Positions 50,956 through 58,635 of a stretch of DNA of 64,000 nucleotides are shown here, piece after piece. The translations under genes and the position numbers were made by a program. The DNA is taken from positions 96,520-160,519 of the forward strand of contig NZ_PVNK01000108.1 in the NCBI RefSeq assembly GCF_002994615.1, given 5' to 3'. This DNA is from Enhygromyxa salina. GTDB lineage: Bacteria; Myxococcota_A; Polyangia; Nannocystales; Nannocystaceae. How positions within the stretch are numbered: position 1 is the stretch's first letter; each line of letters opens with the position of its first letter. The notes beneath the pieces are model-generated. The model was not told where the DNA came from. It saw nothing but the letters and a program-made list of their open reading frames with translations, and searched no databases.

Positions 50956-51471
50956 ATGTCGAGAGCTGCTGCGAAGAGCATCCCCCCTCTGCCACCGCCG
51001 GCCAACACCGAGCCAACCGAGCTTCGCCCGGCGGCGATCCTCGGCCGAGTGGTCTGTGTAGGCACCGACGGCGAGATCCTCGTCGACTTCCCCGGCAATC
51101 GCAGGGGTCCCACCCGCGCCCGTCGCATCGGCGTCATCCCCGACGAAGCGCTGTGTCAGGCAGCTGGCCGGCCGTCGGGCGTCGTGCTGGTGTTCGAGGA
51201 CGGCGATCCCTCCCTGCCGCTGGTGCTCTCGCTGTGCTCGACCCCCGCCGCAGAGCGACCGCCCGCGCTCGCATCGAACAACGCACCCCTCGAGGCGCGG
51301 CTCGACGGGCGCCGTGTGGTCCTCGAGGGCCACGAGCGTATCGAGCTGCGCTGCGGCGGCGCGGCCATCGAGCTGTGCGCCGACGGGACGATCAAGCTGC
51401 GCGGCCGGGACATCAAGAGCCTCGCTCGCCGGCGCCAGCGCATCACCGGCGGCAGCGTGGACATCAACTGA
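50956..51471 (+). CDS. DUF6484 domain protein, T6SS-associated
   Basis: The protein has 171 residues from ATG 50956. The first half is a small beta domain (AAILGRVVCVGTDGEILVDF, VLVFEDGDPSLPLVLSLC) and the second half is a beta stretch (HERIELRCGGAAIELCADGT, IKLRGRDIKSLARRRQRITG) typical of DUF6484 and of VgrG-like gp5 tails. Such proteins occur next to DUF2169 and PAAR genes in type VI cargo loci. It leads the five-gene module that continues to 56473. I infer a structural or loading factor for the spike. Confidence 0.7.
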   Translation: MSRAAAKSIPPLPPPANTEPTELRPAAILGRVVCVGTDGEILVDFPGNRRGPTRARRIGVIPDEALCQAAGRPSGVVLVFEDGDPSLPLVLSLCSTPAAERPPALASNNAPLEARLDGRRVVLEGHERIELRCGGAAIELCADGTIKLRGRDIKSLARRRQRITGGSVDIN

Positions 51472-51478
51472 GCTGGTT

Positions 51479-52492
51479 ATGCAGGTCGCAGTGCTTGGAG
51501 AGCTCGGGGCGTTCGGGCTGCCCAGCTTCGATCGTCACGGCCGACCGCTGGTCGTGGTGTTCGCGGCCAAGACCTTCGTGCTGCCTGCAGCGGGTCGTCC
51601 CGCGGCAGGGCCCCTGCGTGCCCATGTCGAGCAGCCGCTTCCACCTCGAGAGGATCTGCATTGGGGCGAGCCGGGTGTGTCGAGCTTGCGCGCCGAGGGA
51701 ATGTCGGCCTACACGCGCCTGGGAACGGAGATCTGGGCCTCGGGCGACGCATGGGCCCCTCGGGGGCGGGCCGTCGAGTCACTCGCCCTCGGCCTGCGCG
51801 TCGGCCCGTGCACGCAGGCGGCCGTGGTCACCGGTGAGCGCGTGTGGCAGCAGGGCGCCGTCGGTCTGCGCATCTCGAAGCCGGCGCCCTTCGAGTTGCT
51901 GCCCGTCGTCTACGAGCGGGCCTTCGGTGGAACGACGGCTAGCGAAGCCTGCGCGCGCAATCCCGTCGGTCGGGGGCTCCACGCCAGCGCAGCCGAGGCC
52001 GTGGGGCAGCTCTTGCCCAACATCGAGGCTGTCGACGCCCGCGTGACGGGCCTGGCGAGTCGGCCGCCCCCTGTGGGCTTCGGGCCGATCCCGCGCCACT
52101 GGCAGCCCCGCGTCGGTTGGTCGGGCACCTACGACCAGAGCTGGGTCGAGACCCAGGCGCCGCTTTGGCCCGAAGATCTGGACCTTCGCTCCTTCTCGGC
52201 CGCGTCTGAGGGATTGATCGCTCCCGGAGAATTGCGCGGAGGCCAGCCGGTCGTCGCCAGTGGTTGGTCGCCGGACGGCGACTATCGCTTCGAGCTCCCG
52301 AGCGCTCGCATGCTCGCTCGAACGACTTCCCGCGCCGGGCTCGTTCGCCAGCGCATGATCCTCGATGTCGTCGATCTGCACTTCGGAGAGGGGACGCTGA
52401 TGATGATCTGGCGCGCGACGATTCCGGTCACGCCGACGGACCACGAATCGACGAGCATTCGCGAGCTTGAGGCCTGGGAGGTCGAGCCGTGA
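51479..52492 (+). CDS. DUF2169 family T6SS accessory protein
   Basis: The protein has 337 residues from ATG 51479. DUF2169 marks: RPLVVVFAAKTFVLPAAG near residue 21, FELLPVVYERAFGGT near residue 140, ARNPVGRG near residue 160, and the conserved end RQRMILDVVDLHFGEG. DUF2169 proteins act as adaptors or chaperones for PAAR-like effectors in type VI systems. It ends in a 4-base overlap with the next gene. Confidence 0.85.
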   Translation: MQVAVLGELGAFGLPSFDRHGRPLVVVFAAKTFVLPAAGRPAAGPLRAHVEQPLPPREDLHWGEPGVSSLRAEGMSAYTRLGTEIWASGDAWAPRGRAVESLALGLRVGPCTQAAVVTGERVWQQGAVGLRISKPAPFELLPVVYERAFGGTTASEACARNPVGRGLHASAAEAVGQLLPNIEAVDARVTGLASRPPPVGFGPIPRHWQPRVGWSGTYDQSWVETQAPLWPEDLDLRSFSAASEGLIAPGELRGGQPVVASGWSPDGDYRFELPSARMLARTTSRAGLVRQRMILDVVDLHFGEGTLMMIWRATIPVTPTDHESTSIRELEAWEVEP

Positions 52493-54813
52493 GCACTGCG
52501 CCGGTGTTCGTGCTCGCCGCCGACGTCTGCACTTCGGTGGGGCTTGAGCTCGAGGCCACAGCGGTCGAACTTGAGGCGGGGGTCTGCCCCTTCGAGGAGA
52601 CGCCGGTGCTGGCAGCAGACGGGGTTGGCGTGCGCGCGGCTCGGATGCCGCTGCTGCTCCCCGGTGCGAGTCGAAGGCGACGGATGGGACTGCTGGGAGC
52701 GACGGCCCTGACGGCGCTCGCCGCGGCGATACAGCGCGCCGGACAACGACGCATCACGCTCTACCTCGGGCTGCCCCCGACGAGCGAGCTCCCGGCCAAC
52801 GACGTCGGCCACGTGCTCGAGACCCTGCGTCAGGCGGTGGCGCCGTTGGAGCTGGCCCTGCCTGAGGGCGGCGTCTACGCCTACGGGCGTGCCGCAGTCT
52901 TCATGGCCCTGCGAGATGCCGTGGCCCACGTTAGCCGCGGGGCAGGGGATGTTCTCGTCGGAGGTATCGACTGCTCGTGTGACACGACTTCGCTCGTCGA
53001 CGCGAGCATCGGAGGACAACTGTTGGGATTCGACAACATCGACGGTCGAATCGCCGGGGAGGGGGCGGGCTTCGTCTGGCTGGCCGCCAAGTCAGGCGCT
53101 CCGGTAGCGGCGGCTCCCCCTCGCATCCTGGATGTCGCTGACCACGACGGATCGGGATTCAGCCGCGAACCCGACCGGGCCGAAGGCCTCGCGGCGGCGT
53201 TGCGCCAGCTCCGACTCGCGCCTCACCTGCAAGGCGTGCGCGTGGACCGCTTGCTCTCGTGCCAGCCAAACCAGACGCGCTGGGCGACGCAGCTGGCGTG
53301 GGCCTACCTACGCAACGCGTCGTTGTGTCCCGAGCCCTTCGAGCCCCAGTCCATCGCCGAGAGTCTTGGTGACACGGGGGCGGCTGCAGGAGCGCTCGCC
53401 CTGGCTCTGGCCTCGCGTGCGGACGGTGTCACCCTCGTGCTCGGGGTTGGTGATGGCGGCGAGTCGGGAGCTTGTGTGCTCGGCTCTGGGGAGCCGGCCC
53501 GTCTCGAGCGCAGTCCCAACGAGGGGCGTCGTGCGAGCGCGCGTCTGTCCTTGCGCGAGCACCCGGAGGTACCGTCGTTTCTACGCGAGCGCTGCGAGGA
53601 GCACCTCGAAGAGCTCGGCATCTTGCTTGAGCTGCGCAGCGACCTGCTGCGCGATCCCGACATGGGCTGGCGTGGGGTCGAGGAGCTCGAGCAGCGCATG
53701 GTCGCGCGCAGGCGCGCCCTCGCCCACTACGGTGAGCTCGCCCGCGGCGTGGCAAACGCTGCGTTGGCAGGCTCCGATGCCGAGCTCGCTGCCGGTGCAG
53801 CGCTGGCGGCGAGCAACTCGTCGAGTGTCGAGGACAGCGCCCGGCTCGTCGCTGCCCTCGGCGAGATCGAGCCCGACGAGCGCCCGCGGTGGACCGACGC
53901 GCTCGTCTGGGGTGGACGATGGTCGGTCGAGACCCTGCACCAGTTCGCGGCTATGCTCGACACCACCGACGCGACCGTGGCGTTGGCCGGGATGCGTCTG
54001 CTCGACCGATGCTGCCAGTGCGACAGCGGCCGAACGCTTCGCTGGCTCGACCAGCTCGAGCCGGGCTCTGTCGATCATGACTTCGCCCTGCTACACGTCG
54101 CGCGCTGGGGCGAGCAGCCCGAGGTCGTGCGTGAGCGGCTGGCGACGCTCACCATGCGCGGCCCGACCATCGAAGCCGCGCTGTGGATCGGCCACCTTGA
54201 GCCTCTGCAGGCGTTGCGTGCCTATCTGCGTCAGGGCCACGAGTTCGCCCGGGCCCTCGCCCCTTACCTCGCTGTCCTTGGAGGTGCTGGAGACACCGAG
54301 CTCATCCAGAGTCGCGCCGCGGAGGATCTGCGGGCCGAAGAGTTCGAGGCGCTCGGTCGCATCGGCCTCGGGCGGAGCGTCCCCGTGTTGCTCTCGGCCC
54401 TGGGGCAGTCGGCCGAGCCCGATGTTGCAAGCACACTCGCCGAGGCCCTCGAGCGAGTCTGCGGCGCGGGCTTGTACGAGGAGGTCGAGGTCCTGGTCGA
54501 TCCCGACGAGCCCCCGGAGCTCGTCGAGCGGGTGAGCGTCGATCCCGAGCGCTGGGCGGCGTGGTGGCACGAGCACCAGGCCCGCTTCGATGCGGGCCGA
54601 TGCTATCGCCGTGGTCGGATCGCCGGCCCCCTCGCGCTCGTCGACGAGCTCCTCGATCCCCGACTTTCCCCGGCCACGCGGAGGCACACGCTCCTCGATC
54701 TGCGGATCCGAGCCTCGCTTCCCCTCAGGCTCGGCATGACCTGGCCCGTCGTCGAGCAACTCGACGTGCTCCGCCAGGCCCGCGCCCAGCTCGACGGAGG
54801 CGCGGCGCCGTGA
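52489..54813 (+). CDS. Ketosynthase-like domain fused to HEAT-type TIGR02270-like domain
   Basis: The protein has 774 residues from GTG 52489. Residues about 1-330 resemble the thiolase/beta-ketoacyl-synthase fold (PVFVLAADVCTSVGLELEAT, DVLVGGIDCSCDTTSLVDAS, GRIAGEGAGFVWLAAKSG, ESLGDTGAAAGALALALASR). The usual catalytic CHH triad is not evident. Residues about 350-774 match the HEAT-like TIGR02270 pattern, with WAAWWHEHQARFDAGRCYRR and LLDLRIRASLPLRLGMTWP at the end. In type VI loci these two are usually separate genes; here they are one continuous frame. It overlaps DUF2169 and the PAAR-toxin gene. Confidence 0.75.
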   Translation: MSTAPVFVLAADVCTSVGLELEATAVELEAGVCPFEETPVLAADGVGVRAARMPLLLPGASRRRRMGLLGATALTALAAAIQRAGQRRITLYLGLPPTSELPANDVGHVLETLRQAVAPLELALPEGGVYAYGRAAVFMALRDAVAHVSRGAGDVLVGGIDCSCDTTSLVDASIGGQLLGFDNIDGRIAGEGAGFVWLAAKSGAPVAAAPPRILDVADHDGSGFSREPDRAEGLAAALRQLRLAPHLQGVRVDRLLSCQPNQTRWATQLAWAYLRNASLCPEPFEPQSIAESLGDTGAAAGALALALASRADGVTLVLGVGDGGESGACVLGSGEPARLERSPNEGRRASARLSLREHPEVPSFLRERCEEHLEELGILLELRSDLLRDPDMGWRGVEELEQRMVARRRALAHYGELARGVANAALAGSDAELAAGAALAASNSSSVEDSARLVAALGEIEPDERPRWTDALVWGGRWSVETLHQFAAMLDTTDATVALAGMRLLDRCCQCDSGRTLRWLDQLEPGSVDHDFALLHVARWGEQPEVVRERLATLTMRGPTIEAALWIGHLEPLQALRAYLRQGHEFARALAPYLAVLGGAGDTELIQSRAAEDLRAEEFEALGRIGLGRSVPVLLSALGQSAEPDVASTLAEALERVCGAGLYEEVEVLVDPDEPPELVERVSVDPERWAAWWHEHQARFDAGRCYRRGRIAGPLALVDELLDPRLSPATRRHTLLDLRIRASLPLRLGMTWPVVEQLDVLRQARAQLDGGAAP

Positions 54814-55742
54814 CCAAGTCCTTTGCGAACGGACGCTCGATCGTCCACGCAGGTGACGGCGGAGTCCAGACCTGTCCGGTCCCTGACGTGTGCAAGACCC
54901 CCTCGCCCGGAGGCCCGCCCGTGACGGTGCCCTACGTCAACGTCGCCAAGTCGAGCGACCTCGCCAAGGGCACGAAGAAGGTCAAGATCGAGGGCAAGTC
55001 CGTTGCGATCAAGGGCGCCCACATCAAGACCAGCACCGGCAACGAGGCGGGCACCGCCGGCGGTGGGCTGGTCTCGTCGAAGACCAAGGGCAAGATGAAG
55101 TGGGCGAGCGCCAGCGCCGACGTCAAGTTCGAGGGCAAGGGGGTCGTCCGCTTCCTCGATGTCTGCCTGCACAACGGGAACACGGACAACACCGGCGGGC
55201 AGCCCAACACGGGCTCGCCGGGGCTTAGCTACGGTGGTGACGCGCCCTGCCCACTGTGCGGCGCCCCGCAGGGGCACCCGCTGCCTTCCGACGAAGACAC
55301 GGAGGCCGAGATCGCCAGGCTTCACGAGACCGAGCCAGTCTCGCGCCCGGGGGACGAGTACGGATACATGATCGGGGCGATGAAGTGCAAGGACAGCAAA
55401 GGCCGGGTTGTGATGCTGACCGCACATTCGGGCAAGCCCGTTGGAGCAAAGATCCCCAGCCTCCAAAACCCCGGGCGATTTGGCAAGAGCCTGGGCGGTC
55501 GAAAATACAAAGCCGAGAAGGTCGACGGGAGTTCACGGCCCGGGAACTGCGCCGCGCCCAAGCTCATCTTTCATGCCCGCGTCAAGGGCCTCACACCCGT
55601 GGCGTTGACGGAGTCATGGCATGGTCGCTCGCCCCCGAGTGGAGCCCCCTTTAGCCACGGCAACCATGCTGAGTCATGCGAGACCTGCAAAGATATGCTT
55701 CCTGCGATGCTCTGCCCCGAGCCCCCTGGGGAGGAACAATGA
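54810..55742 (+). CDS. PAAR-like (DUF4150) T6SS effector with deaminase-like C-terminal toxin domain
   Basis: The protein has 310 residues from GTG 54810. Residues 1-125 match DUF4150, a PAAR-like spike tip (PDVCKTPSPGGPPVTVPYVN, NEAGTAGGGLVSSKTKGKMK, VVRFLDVCLHN). A CPLC pair sits at 147-150. The C-terminal ~130 residues carry PGNCAAPKLI (C247), TESWHG (267-272) and SCETCKDMLPAMLC (C290, C293). This is the zinc-ligand layout of toxin deaminases (C/H-A-E plus CxxC), but the usual Glu is Ala249, so catalysis is uncertain. The stop overlaps the SUKH immunity gene. Confidence 0.75.
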   Translation: MTKSFANGRSIVHAGDGGVQTCPVPDVCKTPSPGGPPVTVPYVNVAKSSDLAKGTKKVKIEGKSVAIKGAHIKTSTGNEAGTAGGGLVSSKTKGKMKWASASADVKFEGKGVVRFLDVCLHNGNTDNTGGQPNTGSPGLSYGGDAPCPLCGAPQGHPLPSDEDTEAEIARLHETEPVSRPGDEYGYMIGAMKCKDSKGRVVMLTAHSGKPVGAKIPSLQNPGRFGKSLGGRKYKAEKVDGSSRPGNCAAPKLIFHARVKGLTPVALTESWHGRSPPSGAPFSHGNHAESCETCKDMLPAMLCPEPPGEEQ

Positions 55743-56473
55743 CCACCGAAAATCCCATCTCCGCGATCATCGACGAAATCTGCCAGATCGAGCCCGAATT
55801 TCGAGAGGACATTCGTGGCGTGGACAGGGCGTTGATCGAGCGTCTCGAGCAGCTTCATGGGCGGCCTCTTCCTGCAGTCTACCGGGACTTTTTGCGACAC
55901 ATGGGGGAGTCGTGGGGAATTGAACTTCCGCGTACGGATTTCACGGCCTGTCGCATCGTTTCTTACTATGAAAAAATTGCGTGGCGCCCTCCCGAGCCGT
56001 TCACGATGATCGGGATGGACAACTTCGGGAACAGCCAGGATTACTTTCTCGACGGTCGAGGTAGCCGTGAAGCTGTGGTGAGTTTCCCGCTCGGAACTGA
56101 CCCGACGGCGCCGGATGCCGATCCGAATGACTTTGAGTTCGAATCGGCATCCCTTCCCGACTACATCTTCTCCATGTTTTTCATGGTTCGACATCTTTCG
56201 AATTGCCCTGCAGTCGTACAAGCCAGCAAGGTGACACACCTCGATGGATCATTCGAGCGCGCCGTAGATGTCGTCCGCCGATATGGGCTACCGGAACACC
56301 CTCGTTCGAGCGGAGGATACGCCTACTTTTACACGCCTGAGTTGTCCGCCGCCATCTCTCAGCCGCCAGGCTACGGACTGGGGGTTCGCATCAGTGGTCG
56401 AGATGGAACAGGAGTCGAGCGGTTGTATGCGCTGCTCGATCACCATGTCGGGTTGGTTCATCGGAACCGGTGA
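55739..56473 (+). CDS. SMI1/KNR4 (SUKH)-type immunity protein
   Basis: The protein has 244 residues from ATG 55739, overlapping the toxin stop by 4 bases, with a strong GAGGAAC site upstream. SUKH signature: IERLEQLHGRPLPAVYRDFLRHMG, given here as ERLEQLHGRPLPAVYRDFL near residue 35. IAWRPPEPFTMIGMDNFG follows. SUKH proteins commonly neutralise nuclease or deaminase toxins encoded just upstream. Its base composition is visibly less GC-rich than the neighbours, a sign of recent transfer. Its direct coupling makes it the likely antidote. Confidence 0.8.
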   Translation: MTTENPISAIIDEICQIEPEFREDIRGVDRALIERLEQLHGRPLPAVYRDFLRHMGESWGIELPRTDFTACRIVSYYEKIAWRPPEPFTMIGMDNFGNSQDYFLDGRGSREAVVSFPLGTDPTAPDADPNDFEFESASLPDYIFSMFFMVRHLSNCPAVVQASKVTHLDGSFERAVDVVRRYGLPEHPRSSGGYAYFYTPELSAAISQPPGYGLGVRISGRDGTGVERLYALLDHHVGLVHRNR

Positions 56474-56482
56474 GCATGGCGC

Positions 56483-57277
56483 TCAACCATATGTGGCGCG
56501 CAGCTCGCGAACATAGGGGCGGAGGTGATCCGGGTTCTCGAGCCAGTGCAGCTGAATCGTCAGCTGCTGCTCGAGGGCTGCAATGACCCGCTCGACCTCG
56601 GCCCGGTCGTCGGTGCTCATGTGAAGCAGGCCGACGCCGTGAGGATCGGCGTGCGAGGTCACGGCGGTTGCGACACTTTCTCGCCCGTACATCCCCGTGA
56701 AGCCGCCGCTGAGGGGGTGTCGGCCGTATCCGAGCTCGATCAGGGCCGCGTCGAGGCGACCGAGCAACTCCGGCTGCGGCTCAATGGTGGCGTAGGCTTC
56801 GAGCTCGAAGTTGAGCCAGCTGAACGCCTCGAAGGCGTTGCAAGCCACTAGCTCCGGCAAGGACGCGGCGTAGGTCTTCGCGTGGACCCACGGTTGGGTG
56901 CGATGAGCTTGGGGCTTCAGGGGAATGTCGAAGCCCGCCACCGCGAAGGCCGGCGTGCTGTCGGCGTCGAGGAACAAGGAGTGAGGCAGGGTCTTTTCAC
57001 GCCCGATCAACGAGAAGCGCTCGGACGGGCGCCATCCGACCTCCCGGTAGTAGCGAACTAGCCGCGCGACCCGGACATCACCGGCGATCATGGACGCGAA
57101 CAGCGGCCCGGTGTCGTTGCCCATGATCTCGAGCAGCTCACGATGGGGGGCGACGAGGGGACGCTCGGCGAGCTCTTCCAACTCGGCGAGTTCAGCGGCC
57201 GTGGCGCCCCGGAGCTGCTCGACAACGCCGGGGAGCAACTCGTCGATGTAGGGCAGCGCTTGGGTCAGGGTGAACAT
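56483..57277 (-). CDS. Second SUKH-type protein (paralogue)
   Basis: The protein has 264 residues and is convergent with the first SUKH gene, with a 9-base gap. It shares the family layout: ELEELAERPLVAPHRELLEI near residue 30 and VGWRPSERFSLIGREKTLP, which parallels the IAWRPPEPFTMIG segment of the neighbour. TATAGT lies 8 bases before the ATG. It may be an extra immunity gene for a related toxin, an orphan antidote with its own promoter. Confidence 0.75.
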   Translation of the reverse strand: MFTLTQALPYIDELLPGVVEQLRGATAAELAELEELAERPLVAPHRELLEIMGNDTGPLFASMIAGDVRVARLVRYYREVGWRPSERFSLIGREKTLPHSLFLDADSTPAFAVAGFDIPLKPQAHRTQPWVHAKTYAASLPELVACNAFEAFSWLNFELEAYATIEPQPELLGRLDAALIELGYGRHPLSGGFTGMYGRESVATAVTSHADPHGVGLLHMSTDDRAEVERVIAALEQQLTIQLHWLENPDHLRPYVRELRATYG

Positions 57278-57285
57278 GTGGGCAA

Positions 57286-57291
57286 ACTATA
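57286..57291 (-). promoter_or_regulatory. Predicted -10 box of the second SUKH gene
   Basis: TATAGT on the minus strand lies 8 bases before the ATG at 57277. It gives this gene its own promoter, away from the toxin operon. Confidence 0.4.
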
Positions 57292-57421
57292 CGGGAGTCC
57301 CAGCCCCATACATCGTCGGGGGATCAACCAAGCAGCCTCGAACGCTCCCCGTGGGTCGTGAACAGCGCCCCCGGCTTCGCCCGGGTCACCGCCACGCAGA
57401 ACAACGCCCGGCACGCCGAAG

Positions 57422-57690
57422 TCATTGCGGCCGCAGGCGGGCGCGTCGATCAGGCAGCGAGGTCGACCTCGAGCTGGCCGGGCAGGGCGGGCCTCGGTCG
57501 CGGCGGGGGCGGGGTCCGAGCCCGACGTCGGCGAGCGCCTTGGCGATGTCGTCGGGCTCGTTAGCGATCTTCACCAAGCGCATTCGCCCACGGCAGCGCT
57601 GGCAGATCATGACCTCGGCCGCGAACACTCGCTGAAGCAACCAAGCCCAGGGGGGACGGGGCGCAGGCTTGGTCGCGGACTCGAATTCGG
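57422..57690 (-). pseudogene. Remnant of an IS91-family transposase C-terminus
   Basis: The minus-strand frame reads PPWAWLLQRVFAAEVMICQR and then CRGRMRLVKIANEPDDIAKA, followed by a Pro-rich tail. This is the C-terminal end of IS91/Y2-type transposases. Similarity starts abruptly near 57690, next to the integrase fragment, so the catalytic part has been lost. Confidence 0.6.
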
Positions 57691-57715
57691 TGGCCTCGCC
57701 GTCGAACAGCACACG

Positions 57716-57877
57716 CACATGCTGAGGCACATGTTTGGTTCGGAGTGCGTTCGGCGCGGAGTGCCGGCCCTCACCATCGAGGAGTGGATGGGCCGCGCCA
57801 AGCTGGACATTACGATGGCGTATGTTCACCTGGTCGTCCCTGACCGCCTGCGCTGGGCTGAGCTGATGGACCTGTGA
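57716..57877 (+). pseudogene. Remnant of a tyrosine recombinase (integrase) C-terminus
   Basis: The plus-strand frame reads HMLRHMFGSECVRRGVPALT and then MGRAKLDITMAYVHLV, ending in ELMDL and TGA. It keeps the HxLRH box and the catalytic Tyr (MAYVHL). The GH box reads GRA. Only the last ~54 codons survive; the sequence upstream is the antisense IS91 fragment. This marks a former integration site. Confidence 0.6.
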
Positions 57878-57921
57878 CTTTTGGAGGCCACAGGGAGGCC
57901 GCCCTAAGCGCAGTCGTTGCG

Positions 57922-57944
57922 CGGGCTCTGAGAGCCCGTTTTTT
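57922..57944 (+). terminator. Rho-independent terminator
   Basis: A 7-bp stem CGGGCTC / GAGCCCG with a TGA loop is followed by six T. It lies 44 bases after the integrase remnant stop and is the clearest intrinsic terminator in the window. Confidence 0.75.
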
Positions 57945-57976
57945 GGTACCTATGACCCCTCCCCTGAGATGAGTCC

Positions 57977-58106
57977 CCTTCTAGGGGGCCACGCAGACCA
58001 GGGCGAAGCTCATACCAGCCCACCGAGGGAGGGAGTGCAGCGACCGACCGACCAGCCGCGTGCGGCCGTGCGTGGCTGAGTCGCTGACGCCTGCGGGGGC
58101 TCAAAG
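57977..58106 (-). repeat. Inverted diverged copy of the 44.9-kb repeat family
   Basis: Read on the minus strand it runs TTGAGCCCCCGCAGGCG, GCACGGCCGCACGCGGC, GGGCTGGTATGAGCTTCGC and GCGTGGCCCCCTAGAAGGGG, in the same order as unit 4 of the array at 45117-45255. It lies just upstream of the gene at 58128. Confidence 0.75.
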
Positions 58107-58114
58107 GATCCCAG

Positions 58115-58120
58115 TATACT
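58115..58120 (+). promoter_or_regulatory. Predicted -10 box of the 58128 lipoprotein gene
   Basis: TATACT lies 7 bases before the ATG at 58128, directly after the repeat copy. No Shine-Dalgarno site is seen. Confidence 0.4.
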
Positions 58121-58127
58121 TCGCGCG

Positions 58128-58610
58128 ATGCCTCCGGTCCGAGCTCGCTCGCGCTTCGCGTCGGTCTGCGCCCTGGTCTTCGTCGCGCTGTTGAGCTTCG
58201 GCGGCCCGGGCTGCAGCGGCGGCTGTGTCGGCGGGTCTGGCCAGGGCCTGACCAGGACCACCCCCGACGTCCGCGCGTGGTACAACGCACAAGTCTCCAC
58301 AATCCCCGACCAGAACCAGATATGGCTGCTCGAGGGACTCAGCGCCGAGGAGCGAGCGCATCGCGCATACACGATCCGGCATGAGGCTCGGTTGGAGGCC
58401 CGGGCCATGATGTCGAGCAAGCTCGAGGTCGCCCAGCTGCGCGCCCGGGATCGGGCGAAATACGGCGATCCGGACGGGCCGAGCTTCGAGTATTTGGTCG
58501 AGAAGAACCGCCAGCAGGGCCTCGAGGGCGACGCGATCTATGAGGCGATCATCGAGAGCGCGGCCCGGACCAACGAGAAGGTCAACGCCCGCTTCCGCGA
58601 CAAGCAGTGA
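58128..58610 (+). CDS. Small lipoprotein, hypothetical
   Basis: The protein has 160 residues. The signal peptide VCALVFVALLSFGGPGCSGGC contains a lipobox Cys at about residue 25. The mature part is charged and helical (ERAHRAYTIRHEARLEARAM, SSKLEVAQLRARDRAKYG, DAIYEAIIESAARTNEKVNA). The upstream TATACT suggests a leaderless mRNA. It is convergent to pfkA. No family is recognised. Confidence 0.7.
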   Translation: MPPVRARSRFASVCALVFVALLSFGGPGCSGGCVGGSGQGLTRTTPDVRAWYNAQVSTIPDQNQIWLLEGLSAEERAHRAYTIRHEARLEARAMMSSKLEVAQLRARDRAKYGDPDGPSFEYLVEKNRQQGLEGDAIYEAIIESAARTNEKVNARFRDKQ

Positions 58611-58635
58611 CCCGGGCGGCGGGGCCGGGGTTCGT

